Assembly: GCA_902729315.2 (NCBI GenBank)
Contig: LR746269.1
Span: 2,960,501-3,024,500 of the forward strand
From: Spirodela intermedia
Lineage: Eukaryota; Streptophyta; Magnoliopsida; Alismatales; Araceae
Direction: 5' to 3'
Length of the DNA stretch: 64,000 bases
The position numbers were made by a program, and so were the translations under genes. Below the pieces are notes generated by a model. The model saw nothing but the letters and a program-made list of their open reading frames with translations, searched no databases and was not told where the DNA came from. Positions 1 to 11,705 of the stretch are shown here, piece by piece (position 1 is the first letter of the stretch; the number at the start of each line of letters is the position of its first letter).

Positions 1-801
1 TTCCCTCGTCTTCCGCTTCTTGCACGACTCTCTTCTTTTCGACCTCTCTCTCTATCTCTCTCGGTGGCTAGTGGGGACGAGGACGAACAGGCCTTCGGAG
101 TGTGAATGGAGCTGAGGAAATAGTAGCAGCAGCCTTGCAGTGGACTGGAGTCTCCCTCATCCTCGGCTCCGATCGTACGAAGCCCACCAGCCCGGACTTA
201 CAGTTACCCACGACCGCAGGCTGGGCAGATATCCAGTCCATCACAGAACCGCACCTAAACAGAGGCAGATACATAGCGAGCGAGCGAAAGAGAGAGAGAG
301 AGACGGAGAAAGGGAGCGGGCTTGCTGATGAGAGATTGAGGGCGGCCGGAAGAGAGAGTGAAAGAGAGAGAGAAAGCGAGATGGACATGCACTTCCGACA
401 AGGTGGGGCGGGTATGTCTTTCGACAGTAGTTCTCTGAGAAAGAGTTCTTTCTTCTTCTATAAATTTCATGAAGAAGAGTTGACCAAGGATATCAACCCC
501 GTGCTGGTAGGAAAATTCGTTGTTGGGCGCCCCCAACAAGCTATTAAAAACAAATTAATAATGATAAGTTTTTCGACTGATCCAAGTCAAATAATTAAAA
601 GGAGATGCCTTGCCATTAAACGCAAACGCGGATCTTCCCTGGATTCTGAGCATCGAGAAATGAGAATTTATTAAAGCTCCGATAGTTTGCTGAACAAGAA
701 CTGTTAACTTTTTGTTATAACAACGGCGATCCGAGGCCATGTACCGTGCGAAATGACAGAACTTGATAGCAGTTTCTCCCGCTCGCTGGTCGGAGCAGAC
801 G
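1..801. other. Upstream flank of the thioesterase gene
   Basis: No recognisable protein. Positions about 285-385 are rich in GA dinucleotides and 45-62 in CT, so the reading frames here are low-complexity artefacts. From about 447 to 801 the sequence has a diverged second copy at 3868-4284, so it belongs to the duplicated unit that includes the 5' end of the thioesterase gene. It presumably holds that gene's promoter and 5' UTR. Confidence 0.5.
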
Positions 802-3464
802 ATGGCTACAGCACTGCGAAGCCCGGTGGCCAGGGGCCATTGCCGCTCTCTGGTTCCCTCTTTTGGCGACAGATCGGGGAGCTCAATCTCCTCCCTGGTT
901 TGCTCTTCTTGTGTGCTCAAGAGGAGTTTTTCGCTGCGGATTCGCGCGCCAGCACCGTCCCGCTGGCGTTCCATGAACACTCCCGTTGCAGGGCTGTTCG
1001 AGCTGCCCGGAGGAAAAAGGTAATCGCCGGACTATCTCTTGATTCTTGCTCTGCCGGAAAAAGAAACCTCTCGCCAGTGAGTGAATAGCTACTTCTTCCA
1101 TCAGATTTAAAAAACCAATTTCCAATTTTTCCACTACAAGTTTGACATCGCGCGATCTGAATCTAGTTCCGGGGAATCACCATGCCTATTGATCAGGGCT
1201 AGATCCACGTTCGGTTCTTCGTTTGGATAATTCGCGCTGTTTTCTTGGGTCTGGATTCATTACATTATGGTTTGAAATCCCTCGCTTGTTCCGATGATGC
1301 AAGGATGAGCGAAGTCTTTGAGGTTGAGCTCAAGGTCCGGGATTACGAGCTCGATCGACATGGGGTGGTCAACGATGCCGTGTACGCGAGCTACTGCCAG
1401 CACGGTAGGCGCTTCCGAAGTCAACGCCTTAATTTTTTTTATTATCATCAAATGATTTTCTCATGGAAAAATATGCGCCACTGTCGGGTGATCTTGATCT
1501 CCAGTGACGAAATTTTAGAGGAAACACAATTTCTTCTCTGTAATTTTCACCCGCAGTCGCTTGAATGCCCGAAATAGAATTCTGCAATGATTTCCTCGGA
1601 GTGATTTTGTGGTATTCCTATTTTGTCCTAAATTGCTTGTCCCCCTTACTATATTATCTGCATGTGAGTCAACTTCGAGTAGACTCACTTCTTGCTATGA
1701 ATAATACAAGAGAAGAACCTGCAAGAAAATCGGTCAAATATTGCTATGTATCATAACCAAGGATGAAGATGATAGTAAAAAAAAATTAGTACTATAAACG
1801 TAACGTTTTGCCCTTGTTTACACTTTTTAAATTTGAGATTTGTTCTATCTAGATGGGCATTTCTCATATCAAGTGAGTTGCATCACTTCCTCTAAAGAAG
1901 TGACTAGTGAAAACTGGCAAGAACAAGAATGTAAGGGATTTTTTCATATGTTTGGGACGTGATCTTGTAAGCATGAAATTATTATTTCATCTTACCGGCT
2001 GAGTTGACTCCCCTTCTTCAAAAAACAGATGGCTACATTATGGGTCAACCCCGATCGGTCCTGAGATCACATGAGACTTCTCTTCAAGATATAACATTAT
2101 CATGCTAAATTTTTTTTTATAAAATCTATAAATATGATTACGGCGGTGTTAATTTTCTGTTTTGCCTTTTAATGTGTTTTATCAATATCAGGACTCTATA
2201 GAAGCTTCAAAATTCATCACATTTTTGGTTGATAGATAACGCTGAGAGTAGTTACTCTTGGCTATGGACTTTATTATGAGCTCTTCTTCTTCTTCTTCTT
2301 TTCCATGTGGATCTCACATACTGTTTCTGCTCATTTTCTTCCTTCAGGTCACCATGAGCTTCTCGAAAACATTGGCTTCAGTGCAGATGGAGTTGCTCGT
2401 GGTGGGGAATCTCTGGCCCTATCAGAGTTGTCTCTCAAGTTCCTTTCACCATTAAGGGTACGTCTGTAATTCTTTCATAATGAGGCCCTTGATGGTCACG
2501 CATTAAAAACCCATTATTTTACATTTTTGTTAGGATTTCCATTTACATTGGCTTGAAATTTTATCAGGATCTTACAACAATATGTTAATTGAAAGCTATT
2601 TATGAACCTGATATTATTATGCTTTAATATTCTCTTTGGTTTCATAGAATTTCATGGGCAGCTGGTAATGATTATTTTAAAAAAAATCAGTAAATAAGGA
2701 AACAATCTTTGGGTAATTCCTTTCATGATCAAGCCTTTCAGGTCCTTTTTTGTATATTCATTTCATGATTAATTATTCATATTGATGAGTCCAGTTGTTG
2801 TGACATAGCTCTAACGCTTGTCATTGTAATACACCGCTAATTGTGTTCCTTTCCAAGCATATTCAACCAATCCAGCATCAGTCGGAAACCTTCTTTTTCT
2901 TTCTATTCTATTAAAATTTCTATTTAAATTGTTACGATATATATCCGCCTTTATAGATATATATATAGAACCTCCCTGTATCGATAAATTATTTTACTGC
3001 AATCCAGGAGTCAGATTTTTTTAATTCAGTATGCATTTATTCTTGGGTTCTTCATCAATTCCCAGGCCTCCATTCGGCTATACATTTTTCTCAATTTTGT
3101 AATGTTCTTCACGTTGGTGTTTTTGCGCAGACAAAGTGGGGATCGGTTCGTTTTGAGAGTGAGGGTCTCAGGGTCCTCAGCGGCGATGGTTTTCTTTGAC
3201 CACCTGATCATCAAGCTCCCAAATCAAGAGGTAACGAACACCTGATCACAGCTGTTGACCTGATTTCCTTTCTCTTAAAAAGCTTCTAGTGTTCTCACAT
3301 GGGTTTTTCTCTCTCTAACCCCTCCCCCCCCCCCCCCCCAAAAAAAAAAGCCAATCTTGGAGGCGAAGGCTACCGCACTTGACAAAAATGGCCGTCCAGT
3401 TCGGATTCCTTCTGGGCTCAGATCGAAATTGGTGGGGGTCACAAGGGCTGATGAAAACAACTGA
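802..3464 (+). CDS. Plastid acyl-ACP thioesterase, ATL/hotdog (4HBT) type
   Basis: Single hotdog-fold thioesterase of the plant ATL (ALT) family, which releases fatty acids or beta-keto fatty acids from acyl-ACP in plastids. Proposed coding exons: 802-1019, 1304-1404, 2348-2465, 3131-3230, 3351-3464 (216 aa). Exon 1 is rich in Arg and Ser and lacks acidic residues, as expected of a plastid transit peptide. Exon 2 carries the family signature [20 protein letters not shown], with the Asp before H-GVVN at the usual catalytic position. Exons 3-5 continue the hotdog fold ([57 protein letters not shown]). The ATG at 802 opens the transit peptide. Odd point: the strongest donor for exon 3 (AGG|GTACGT at 2457/2458) shifts the frame into exon 4. 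The frame is kept only with a donor 8 nt downstream at 2466, which adds four residues (VRLQ). The acceptor of exon 5 follows a C-run and an A-run. The gene may therefore be mis-spliced or damaged. Family assignment is firm; functionality is not. Confidence 0.78.
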
Positions 3465-3867
3465 GTGAAGTACTTTCCCTACCAAGCGAATCAGCGTTGA
3501 TCTCGCCTAAAAGATTGGTCACAGTCTTTCCCCCGGAATCATTTACTTTCTTAGGCTTGTAGATGGTCAACTAGTGCTGGTCCTTGAGGTCAAACCATGG
3601 AAGCATTTGATAATGTTACCGTTTCTATAAGATGTCTTTGGTGGAAGAGCGGAGGCAGCAGTTAAGATGATGGCGCTCTTAACGTTCACACACACTCACT
3701 CTCTCTCGCATATACACAATGTTGGGGGAAAAATCTAAACAGTAGTCTTGGGCACTTAATAATTCTGCAATATGTTCTCCGAGTTTTCCTTTTGTGCTTC
3801 TAAACAATATGCTCTTCTCTAACACATTGGCCAAATTTAATCCAGAGATGAATAAACCCAATGCATG
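3465..3867. other. Short spacer between thioesterase gene and its fragment
   Basis: About 400 bases of 3' flank. A few CACACTCACTCTCTCTC-type dinucleotides occur near 3690-3710. Nothing else was recognised. Confidence 0.4.
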
Positions 3868-4479
3868 ATAGTTCTTTCTTCTATAAGTTTCACGGATAAG
3901 AGCTGACCAAGGGAGTCAACCCACCCTATATGAAGAAATGCCGTGGTGGCAGAGAAGTAAATACTTTGTTGGGTGCCCACAACAAGCTATTAAATAGTAA
4001 TTAAGAATGTCAAGTCTTTGACTGATGTAAGTCAATGAATTAAGGAGGACTCTTGTCAATAAATTCGTAACCTTAATCTGATTTTCTCGTCGTTTTCACG
4101 GAATGAGAACGCATATGTTTTCTCGATTCCGATCATTAAAAACACAGAATTTACTGAAGGTCTGGTAGTTAGCTGAACTAAAACTGTTAACTTTTTGTCG
4201 TAACAACGGCGATCCGAGGTCATGTACCGTGCGAAATGACAGGACTTGATCGCAGTTTCTCCCGCTCGAAGGTCAGAGCAGACGATGGCTATGGCACTGC
4301 GGAGCCCGTTGGCCAGGGGGCATTACCGTTCTCTGGTTTCCTCTTTTGGCGACAGATCGGGGAAGTCCATCTCCTCCCTAGTTTGCCCATCTTGAGTCCA
4401 GTTGTGACATAGCTCTAACGCTTGTCATTGTAATACACTGCTAATTGTGTTCCTTTCCAACCATATTCAACCAATCCAT
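3868..4479 (+). pseudogene. Truncated duplicate of the thioesterase gene
   Basis: A diverged direct copy of two separate parts of the gene upstream. Positions 3868-4393 match about 447-910: 5' flank plus the start of exon 1, with an ATG at 4285 and a reading frame of 36 residues similar to the transit peptide (MAMALRSPLARG then SFGDRSGKSISSLVC). At about 4394 the match jumps to intron 3 of the parent (2787-2874, ending near 4479). The frame stops at 4393-4395, exactly at the junction. Exons 2-5 are absent. It is a gene fragment with an internal deletion and cannot encode a thioesterase. Confidence 0.85.
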
Positions 4480-6960
4480 GATGGTTTATTTGTCGACCAA
4501 ACAGAGAAATTTGTGATCCTTTTATCTAGAATCTTTGGTCAATTGCTAACAATGATCCTATATTATCATTGATGAAGGTTCTATCAACGATCAACCATGT
4601 CTAGTAATTGTTTTGTTGATCAGCTCTCTACAAGAAAATCATGGAGATATAACAAAATAAAGCGATAATTTTTGGCATCAATGAGATTCAAACCTCCGCC
4701 GATTACCTAATTATGTAAGTGAAGCTCAACCAATTATCATAATGCCCTTAAAATAGTAAACACATGAATTCGATTTCTTCTCTTACCATAGGGGCGCAAT
4801 TTAAGTATTAATTTCCTCCAATGAGCGCTGCCAACAATTTAATCTCACATCAACTGTTTTAGAAGATTTCAGATCAATATAACTTTGGACTTCATTTTAG
4901 AGTAACATGGGAAGAGGGCTATACTAGGTGGTTCACCTCCACATACAAACCTGTGACGAAATTATACCTTGCCCCACACTATTTTGGCCCTAGTGATGTG
5001 GAAGAGGAGTGATGCACATGTACTCTACATGGGTTCCTTAAGTCACTTGAGCCTAGTCATGGCTCTTCCAACTAAGTTACCTAATCTAGTGTGGCACACT
5101 CTAGGTCAACTTTTGAGTGTTGACAAGCTAGTGGATTCTCTCTTTTGTATTGTTTTATTTATTTTATTTATCTTCATTTGAACTAAAAAAATAAATCTAA
5201 AAAGCATAAAAAATCACATAATTAACCAAAAAAATTCATTACTCACATAAAAATTATTTTATCTATTTAACTCAAATAAGCGTACATTTATCATGAGTTA
5301 GTTCATAAAACTAATACATTAAATCATTATTAACTCATGATAATAAACACATTACCTACCCATTTTTGCTAGCATATCAAGAACACATTTTTGTTAGTTG
5401 ATTGCAAAACTCTCTTTAAATCAGACAATTTAGACAATTATTATAATATTCTTAGTAAAGGAATGTCTAAATGTAATTAATTCCTTAAATATATGATTAT
5501 TCTCTCATTCATTCTGAATTTTTTCTTTTCTTTTTCCCTTTCCATTGGACAAGAATGTTGCCATTCCTAACTCACATTAGAGTAAAATATCTCAATGTTA
5601 CAAGATAAGGGTAATAAGGTGCTACATCATTGAAAAACTTTTAAACAAAAGTTATAGGGTTGCCTCATGATAAGTTTTATGGCTAAGCGATCATTTTTCT
5701 TCATTTAAATAATATTATGTAGTTTTGTGCTTAATTGATAGCCTTAGTTTATGTATCTTATTGATCTATTACTCTTGATATCTACTGTAATATATTTTCC
5801 TCACATATATTGGAATAAAGTATAGCCAACTATAATATATTTTTCTTATGAGGTTAATTTGGCTCTTCTGCCCCCAAAATATTTTCACCATTTAATAAAC
5901 TTAGGGTATCTACCATGCAACCACATATTACTCTTGATTCATTCCCTTCATTTCTTAATATATGGCTTTATAAAAATGTTTAACCTATTAGTCAAACTCA
6001 TTATTAATTGACATACATCTACATAAATTATGTAAAGTGTTTCAATATAAAAATAATAGGGCAATATAGTCTCATGTAGACTATTTCAAATGAGCCTTCA
6101 TTTATCTAACTCATTTTATAGTATATGGAATACCTTTGTGTAGGTTCTAAGGATGAATGATAGAGTTTAGAGGGAAGGTGAATTGGTTAAATGGAGTGGG
6201 TGTTTGTGTAATTTTATTGATGTTAACAAATAATAATAAAAGAGAAAAAGAGAAAAAGAGAAATTGGTCATATTTTGATGTTCAAAAATAGTAATAAAAG
6301 AGAAAAATGAAAAATAGCCATGGTTGCATAAAGATCTAAATTTTTAGATTCATTCAATTTTTTAATTATTTGAGCTACAGAGGAAGAGAGAGAAGTGCAA
6401 ATCAAGGAAGCAATAAGGAAATAGAAAGAAACAAGGTCTTTTCTTTTCTTTGGCTGGTTTAATTTATCCTTAAAAATATCTTTAATTAATATCTGACACT
6501 AATCATTTAGTAAATAATTTATTCTTCTGGATTTATGTGCATATTAAAAAAACTTATATAAGCATAGTGAGTTATTTGTTAAAAAGTTCAAAACATATCC
6601 CTCTATCAAGAATATTTAGTGTAATTATTACATTAACATCATTGTAAATTGTCACATGTTTTAAATTGGAAGTATTATCTTTCCTTCTTCTCTTAGATCT
6701 ACAAGGACTACAAGGAATTACACTTTTAGAACCCATCAGATATAATATAAAAAAATAGAGAAATAGAGAGAGACCATGAGTGTCAGAGAGAGAAAGGCAT
6801 ATAGATAGGTAGATAGATAAGTTAAGAGAGATATATATAAATAAATTGTGTGTGAGAGAAAGAGAGAGAGATACAAGCACATAGATGGCATAATAGACTT
6901 GAGATACAAGGTTAATTTCATCTTTTCAGGAAATGAAGCACATTATTTTTTCTTATTTTC
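4480..6960. other. AT-rich intergenic DNA
   Basis: No gene recognised. The sequence is AT-rich with short A/T runs and a GA/GATA-rich patch around 6755-6880 (AGAGAG, TAGATAGA), which explains the small reading frames there. A stretch near 4685-4705 resembles an RNA polymerase III B box on the minus strand but no tRNA can be folded from it. Confidence 0.4.
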
Positions 6961-9900
6961 CTATTTGGAATTAGGGATGAATGTGCCCACATACCCAACA
7001 TCAGTAATGATAAAAGTGAGAGACTGCAAATAGATATAGATGAAGCAATAGTTCTTCTAGTGGGAATAGTTGTCGGAAGCATAGACCATAAGGTAAATCC
7101 CCATACCGAACTCAAGAAGATGGACCCTGCCAATTCACAAAGAAATTCATTATTAATCAACTTATTATGTGAAAACTGATCAAGTCATTTGACCTTGACT
7201 AGTGAGGTTAACTTACCTTGGTCTTAAGTCAGGCCTAAAATGGAAACTTCATACTAGACTATGCAAAAGACAACCCTTAATGATTATCACTCATACAAAA
7301 TATTTTTACAAGCATAGTTTAAAAGGGCAATGAAATTTAAGCTGAAACCCTATAAATAGATAAAACTATGTGAAACATTTGCTGGTAAATATATTAAGCA
7401 GCAAATACCGTGTCAGATACTTTGCAATGGCATTCCATGAGAACCTTCGGCAACCATTCTGACTCATGTTAGGGTTGTTGGCACCCAGCTTTTTGGTAAC
7501 AACCCACTCACTCACTCTACCAACCTCCAATAGGCGAATGTCCAACTGGATACTCACAAAGTTTCATCAGTTACCATCCAGCCAGACTTACGGAGTACAG
7601 ATTACTGCCTTGCAACGGTGGAGTGACATAACATTCTCAAATAAGACCCATAAGACCAGAAGATAGATAGATCTACAATAAAATGCAGCTGATAAGAACC
7701 TTTAATGCTTAAAATCATAAAAACATTAAAAATTTATATTCTTAATGAGAGCACAAAATAAAGCTAGTGAAAATTTATAGGAAGTGGTTATCTTATGTTC
7801 TTGGTCGCCAATTAGAAGTATGACGATAACAACTTCTTAATCTTGTTATAGAAGGTATAAACATTAACTTAAAGCTACCTTGCAAAAATATTATCATTGA
7901 AAGGGTGATAAAAACGTGAACACATTGTGTTCTTCAATGAATTGAAATTTCTACTAGCAGTAAACACAACATTTATAAAACTTATGTTCTAAGTACAAAG
8001 AAAGTGGGAATATATGCCTAAACTAATGCTACTCAACATTGTAATATCAATGATCACGAATGCCTATGTAGTATTCTTAACACGATAAAGTATAAATAAG
8101 ATTAAAAAAAATTCTAAATTTTATCATCTAAAATTGAAAGGGCATAAAAATTTATCTATAGTTTGTAATACTACCAAGGGTGAAGGAAAACATTTGTGAT
8201 TCTACCGGTAGTTTGTAATACTACTGAGGGTAGGCACCTTTTCATATTCTAAATTAAAAACATTGTGAAGGAAAAGATTTTTGGAACTTCTAAAAATTCC
8301 AAAGCTCAAAAACAGCATAAACTATACAGAGCTTAAAAAATATCGATCAAGATTAATCTTAAACCTTGGGGTCCCAACAGAACTTAGAAGTGTTATCACT
8401 GTAGGGATGTACACCATTGATCAAAATGGAACTTGGACTTCTGGGAAGAATGAAGCTGTTGGGATTACAATACAATAGAAGTAGAAGGTCACCAAATGAG
8501 ATATAATCCTTCGAACAAGGAAGAAATTGTACATCAAGTAAAATTTCTTCCATCACGAGACTTTCTGCAAGATGAAAATATATTGTGTCAACAACTTATG
8601 TTAGGCTCGTGCCTTTTCAAAATAATAAATAGGATACTAGATTTATAAGGATGCTGTACTTACTGTAATTTGGTTTCAACCTTGATGAACTGATTTTTTC
8701 CATATTATATCATTTATTATTAATTAAGGTGAGCATACTAGTGTATTTCTTGTCCACAGGGCAAAACAAAAATTTCAAGTTTTATAGATGAAGAGAAATG
8801 CTAGAACTATCCCATGTTAAAATGATCAGTAATTATTATGACTATATTGATGAAATTTCTTTACCCTATGCCTCTAACACTCTTGTGTATAATGTTAGAT
8901 AAAGTATATTTCATACACAAAAAATGTTGGAATAAAACCTTGTTTTTTATTATCTCAGCTGCCATTTCCGCACTAATTTTGCAGGCCCACATGACCATCG
9001 ATGTTGTTGGTTGCGATAGGCCTTGAAGGTGCTCAGTAGCTCACTTTGACCTATTTGTTGACAATAATACATTAATTTGGATAAAACTAATTCATATGTA
9101 AAAATTTAATAGAAAGATGGTACCTTGACATCCCCTAGATATATGAACTTCCAACCTTGAAGTGTTGCTCTAATAGCCAAGTCCATGTCCTCCACAGTTG
9201 TTCTGTCTTTCCATCCTCCAGCCTCATCAAGGGCATGGATCCTCCAAACACCTGCCGTTCCTATATATTACAAGTATATACATTAAAATCTCCTATATCT
9301 GAATTTAATTGAGAAAATCTTGGATATGCATAGGCCTGGATGGAAATTCTGAACTTTTTCTAGAGCATTGTTGCTTACCATTGAAACCGAAAAAAGCATG
9401 TGTAGATGAGCCAGACTCCTGCTCAACCTTGAAGTGGTAGTCCATTGACATCTCTTGTATTCTCATCATTAAACACTCATCAGCATTTACTACAAGGAGC
9501 ATCACAACAGATTTTAATTTCATTCTGTAGTTAACGTATATATTGCTGAATCTATCATCTATCAAAAATAATGATGAACTGGATATTTTAAACCTAGGGA
9601 GGTTACGTCAATCTTACTCTATGAGTTTATTACACATGCTTGCGAATGCTTTTTTAGCTGTATATTACTATTTATGTATGCGTCTACGTTCAATTGTAAA
9701 AACCTCTCATGAACTTCAAAAATAAAAGTAACTTAGAATACACATATTTCTTGGGTATTTACCAAAATGAGGCATTTTGCTTATATATGCATGCATATAT
9801 GTTGAATTTTTACCTCAAATTTATAAAAAATGTGGATATTCAGAGAAATGTTATTTTATTCAATGATTGAGAAGGAATAGCCCAAGCGAATAAAATCTTT

Positions 9901-10475
9901 CTTGGAGTAAGTTTTCATAAAATAACTCATTGGACAAGTTCTTTCTCAGTTGATTTGACGGCTAAATTCTAATAAGAATCCCTCATCCGAATAATTTACC
10001 GAATTTCCAGCGGGCCTGGACGAGGGCAACCTCCCTGTTGTGAACCAAGAAGGGGAACCGTCCGGGTTAGGAAATCAGACTCGGGTTGGAAGTCAGCGTC
10101 GAAGATGGCCACGTAGTCGCACTCGTTGACGTAACTGTGCTTCATCCCCTCCCTCAGCGCCCCGGCCTTGTACCCTTTTCGGTCTCCCCTCCTCTCGTAC
10201 CTCACGTTGACCCCTTTTGCCGACCACTTATCGCACTCCTTCTGCACGAGATCCTGCGAGACAGAGGAGGAGAAGAAGACGCTGTCAGCGCGAGCTTCAG
10301 CTCTGGTGGGGGAAGTTCCCGAATATCGACCTTTATCAGGGGGTCCGTCGAGTCATCGAGGACCTCAACGATGAGCCTCTCCGCCGGCCACTGCAGGCTG
10401 CATGCAGCTCCGATCGACAGATGGTAAACCTGGTCATGCTCCCAATGTTAGAGCGAGCGAGCGAGCCAAGAGAGT

Positions 10476-10535
<60 letters not shown>

Positions 10536-10895
10536 GAGAGAGAGAGGGAAGGCGACCTCTTTCTCGTTGTACATGGGTATCTGGACGATGACCATGGGGT
10601 AGGCGGCGGTGCCGACCTCCTCATCTTCGGCCATGGGCGCGCACGGGTAGATCCTCCTGGGCCGCCGGCGGAGAAGCTTTACCAGCAAACTCACGGAGCC
10701 CATGAAGATCTTCTCGGTCAACAGCAATGAGGACCCGAGGACGCATAGCCAGACGGTAAGCGTCAGCAGCGGGACGACGACGACGGATCTCACTTGGTTG
10801 AGGGCCTGCAAGATTGTCCTCCACTCGATGGCTATGGGCGGCCATCCCACGGCTTCTTGGGCTCTCAGGACTACGTGCATCACGGACTCGGACAT
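6961..10895 (-). pseudogene. CSLA: CSLA (glucomannan 4-beta-mannosyltransferase) pseudogene, full-length copy
   Basis: Homologue of cellulose synthase-like A, a Golgi GT2 enzyme that makes the beta-1,4-mannan backbone. Exons read on the minus strand: 10895-10557, 10429-10331, 10253-10000, 9489-9379, 9260-9124, 9050-8939, 8564-8365, about 7672-7590, about 7550-7420, 7126-6961. The GT2 motifs are all visible: VLDDSTD (exon 2), FDADFQPE (exon 3), TTVEDMDLA (exon 5) and QQHRWSCGPA (exon 6). Lesions: an extra base in a C-run (plus-strand GGGG 10052-10055) shifts the frame before VHNREVALVQARWKF. One base is missing near the start of exon 6 and another near 8962. TGA stops lie at 8555-8553 (Leu position) and 8423-8421 (Trp position). 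A TAG at 7059-7057 falls in the last exon, after which the conserved C-terminus (GYVGTFIPNS) continues in frame. Intron phases otherwise fit the family. The stops in exons 7 and 10 are not explained by homopolymer errors. Confidence 0.88.
10477..10547. repeat. (GA)n microsatellite in CSLA intron 1
   Basis: About 70 bases of nearly pure GA on the plus strand (CT on the gene's sense strand). It starts just 8-10 bases downstream of the exon 1 donor of the CSLA pseudogene. The neighbouring partial copy has the same repeat in the same place. Confidence 0.95.
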
Positions 10896-11096
10896 GGCTG
10901 CTGGGGTTCATTAGCGAGAGGAACGAAATCAGATTCGGACCTGGACGAGGGCAACCTCCATGTTGTGAACCAGAATATGAAATCAGACTTGGGTTGGAAG
11001 TCCGCGTCGAAGATGGCCACGTAGTCGCACTCGTCGACGTAACTGTGCTTCATCCCCTCCCTCAACGCCCCGGCCTTGTACCCTTTTGGTCTCCCC

Positions 11097-11368
11097 TGTC
11101 AGGAACTCGCCGGAGAGATGACAAGAGATGACAGCAGTTAAGACGTCACTGACGAGATCACCACGGAGTCACAGGAAAAACCTAGCAGGAGGAACAAGGA
11201 AGACTATCTCACTCATTATCAAAAACTCTTACAGTCCTCTTTAAATAAGAAAACAAAGGAGAAAGAAATAACCGTAAGAAAAAACTAACTGGCTAATAAC
11301 GCGCATCATGCAGAAAATTCCGCATTACCGCTTATCATGGGGGGCCACGTGCGAGGCTCTCGTTCACA
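11097..11368 (+). mobile_element. Solo LTR with 5-bp target site duplication
   Basis: A 272-bp block interrupts exon 3 of the partial CSLA copy. It begins TGTCAGGA and ends GTTCACA (TG...CA ends) and is flanked on both sides by TCCCC (11092-11096 and 11369-11373), a 5-bp target site duplication. The paralogous exon in the other CSLA copy (about 10190-10200) is uninterrupted and has the target once, giving an empty site. A TATA-like CTTTAAATAAG lies near 11240. No internal retrotransposon sequence or second LTR is present, so it is read as a solo LTR left by recombination between the LTRs. Strand is inferred from the TATA-like box. Superfamily (Copia or Gypsy) cannot be told. A short non-autonomous element is the alternative. 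Confidence 0.82.
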
Positions 11369-11649
11369 TCCCCTCCTCTCGCACATCATGTTGACCCCTT
11401 TCGCCGACCACTTATCGCACTCCTTCTGCACGAGATCCTGGGTGACAGAGGAGGAGAAGAAGACGGTGTCAGGGCAAGCTTCGGCTCTGGCGGGGGAAGT
11501 CCCCGAAGATCGACCTTTATCAGGGTGTCCGTCGAGTCATCGAGGACCTGGACGATGAGGCTGTCCGCGGGCTATTGCAGGCTGCATGCAGCTCCGATCG
11601 ACAGATGGTGAACCTGCTCATGCTCCCCAAGTTAGAGCGAGCGAGCCAG

Positions 11650-11651
<2 letters not shown>

Positions 11652-11702
<51 letters not shown>
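11652..11702. repeat. (GA)n microsatellite in intron 1 of the partial CSLA copy
   Basis: About 50 bases of pure GA on the plus strand, directly after the exon 1 donor of the partial CSLA copy. It matches the array at 10477-10547, so the repeat existed before the tandem duplication. Confidence 0.95.

Positions 11703-11705
<3 letters not shown>

Noticed and set aside
102-674. 190-codon frame upstream of the thioesterase gene
   Set aside because: Driven by GA repeats; no family resemblance and it overlaps the presumed promoter, which is duplicated without the frame.
4669-4740. Possible tRNA or tRNA-derived SINE (GAGATTCAAACCTC resembles a B box)
   Set aside because: No matching A box, acceptor stem or anticodon arm could be found.
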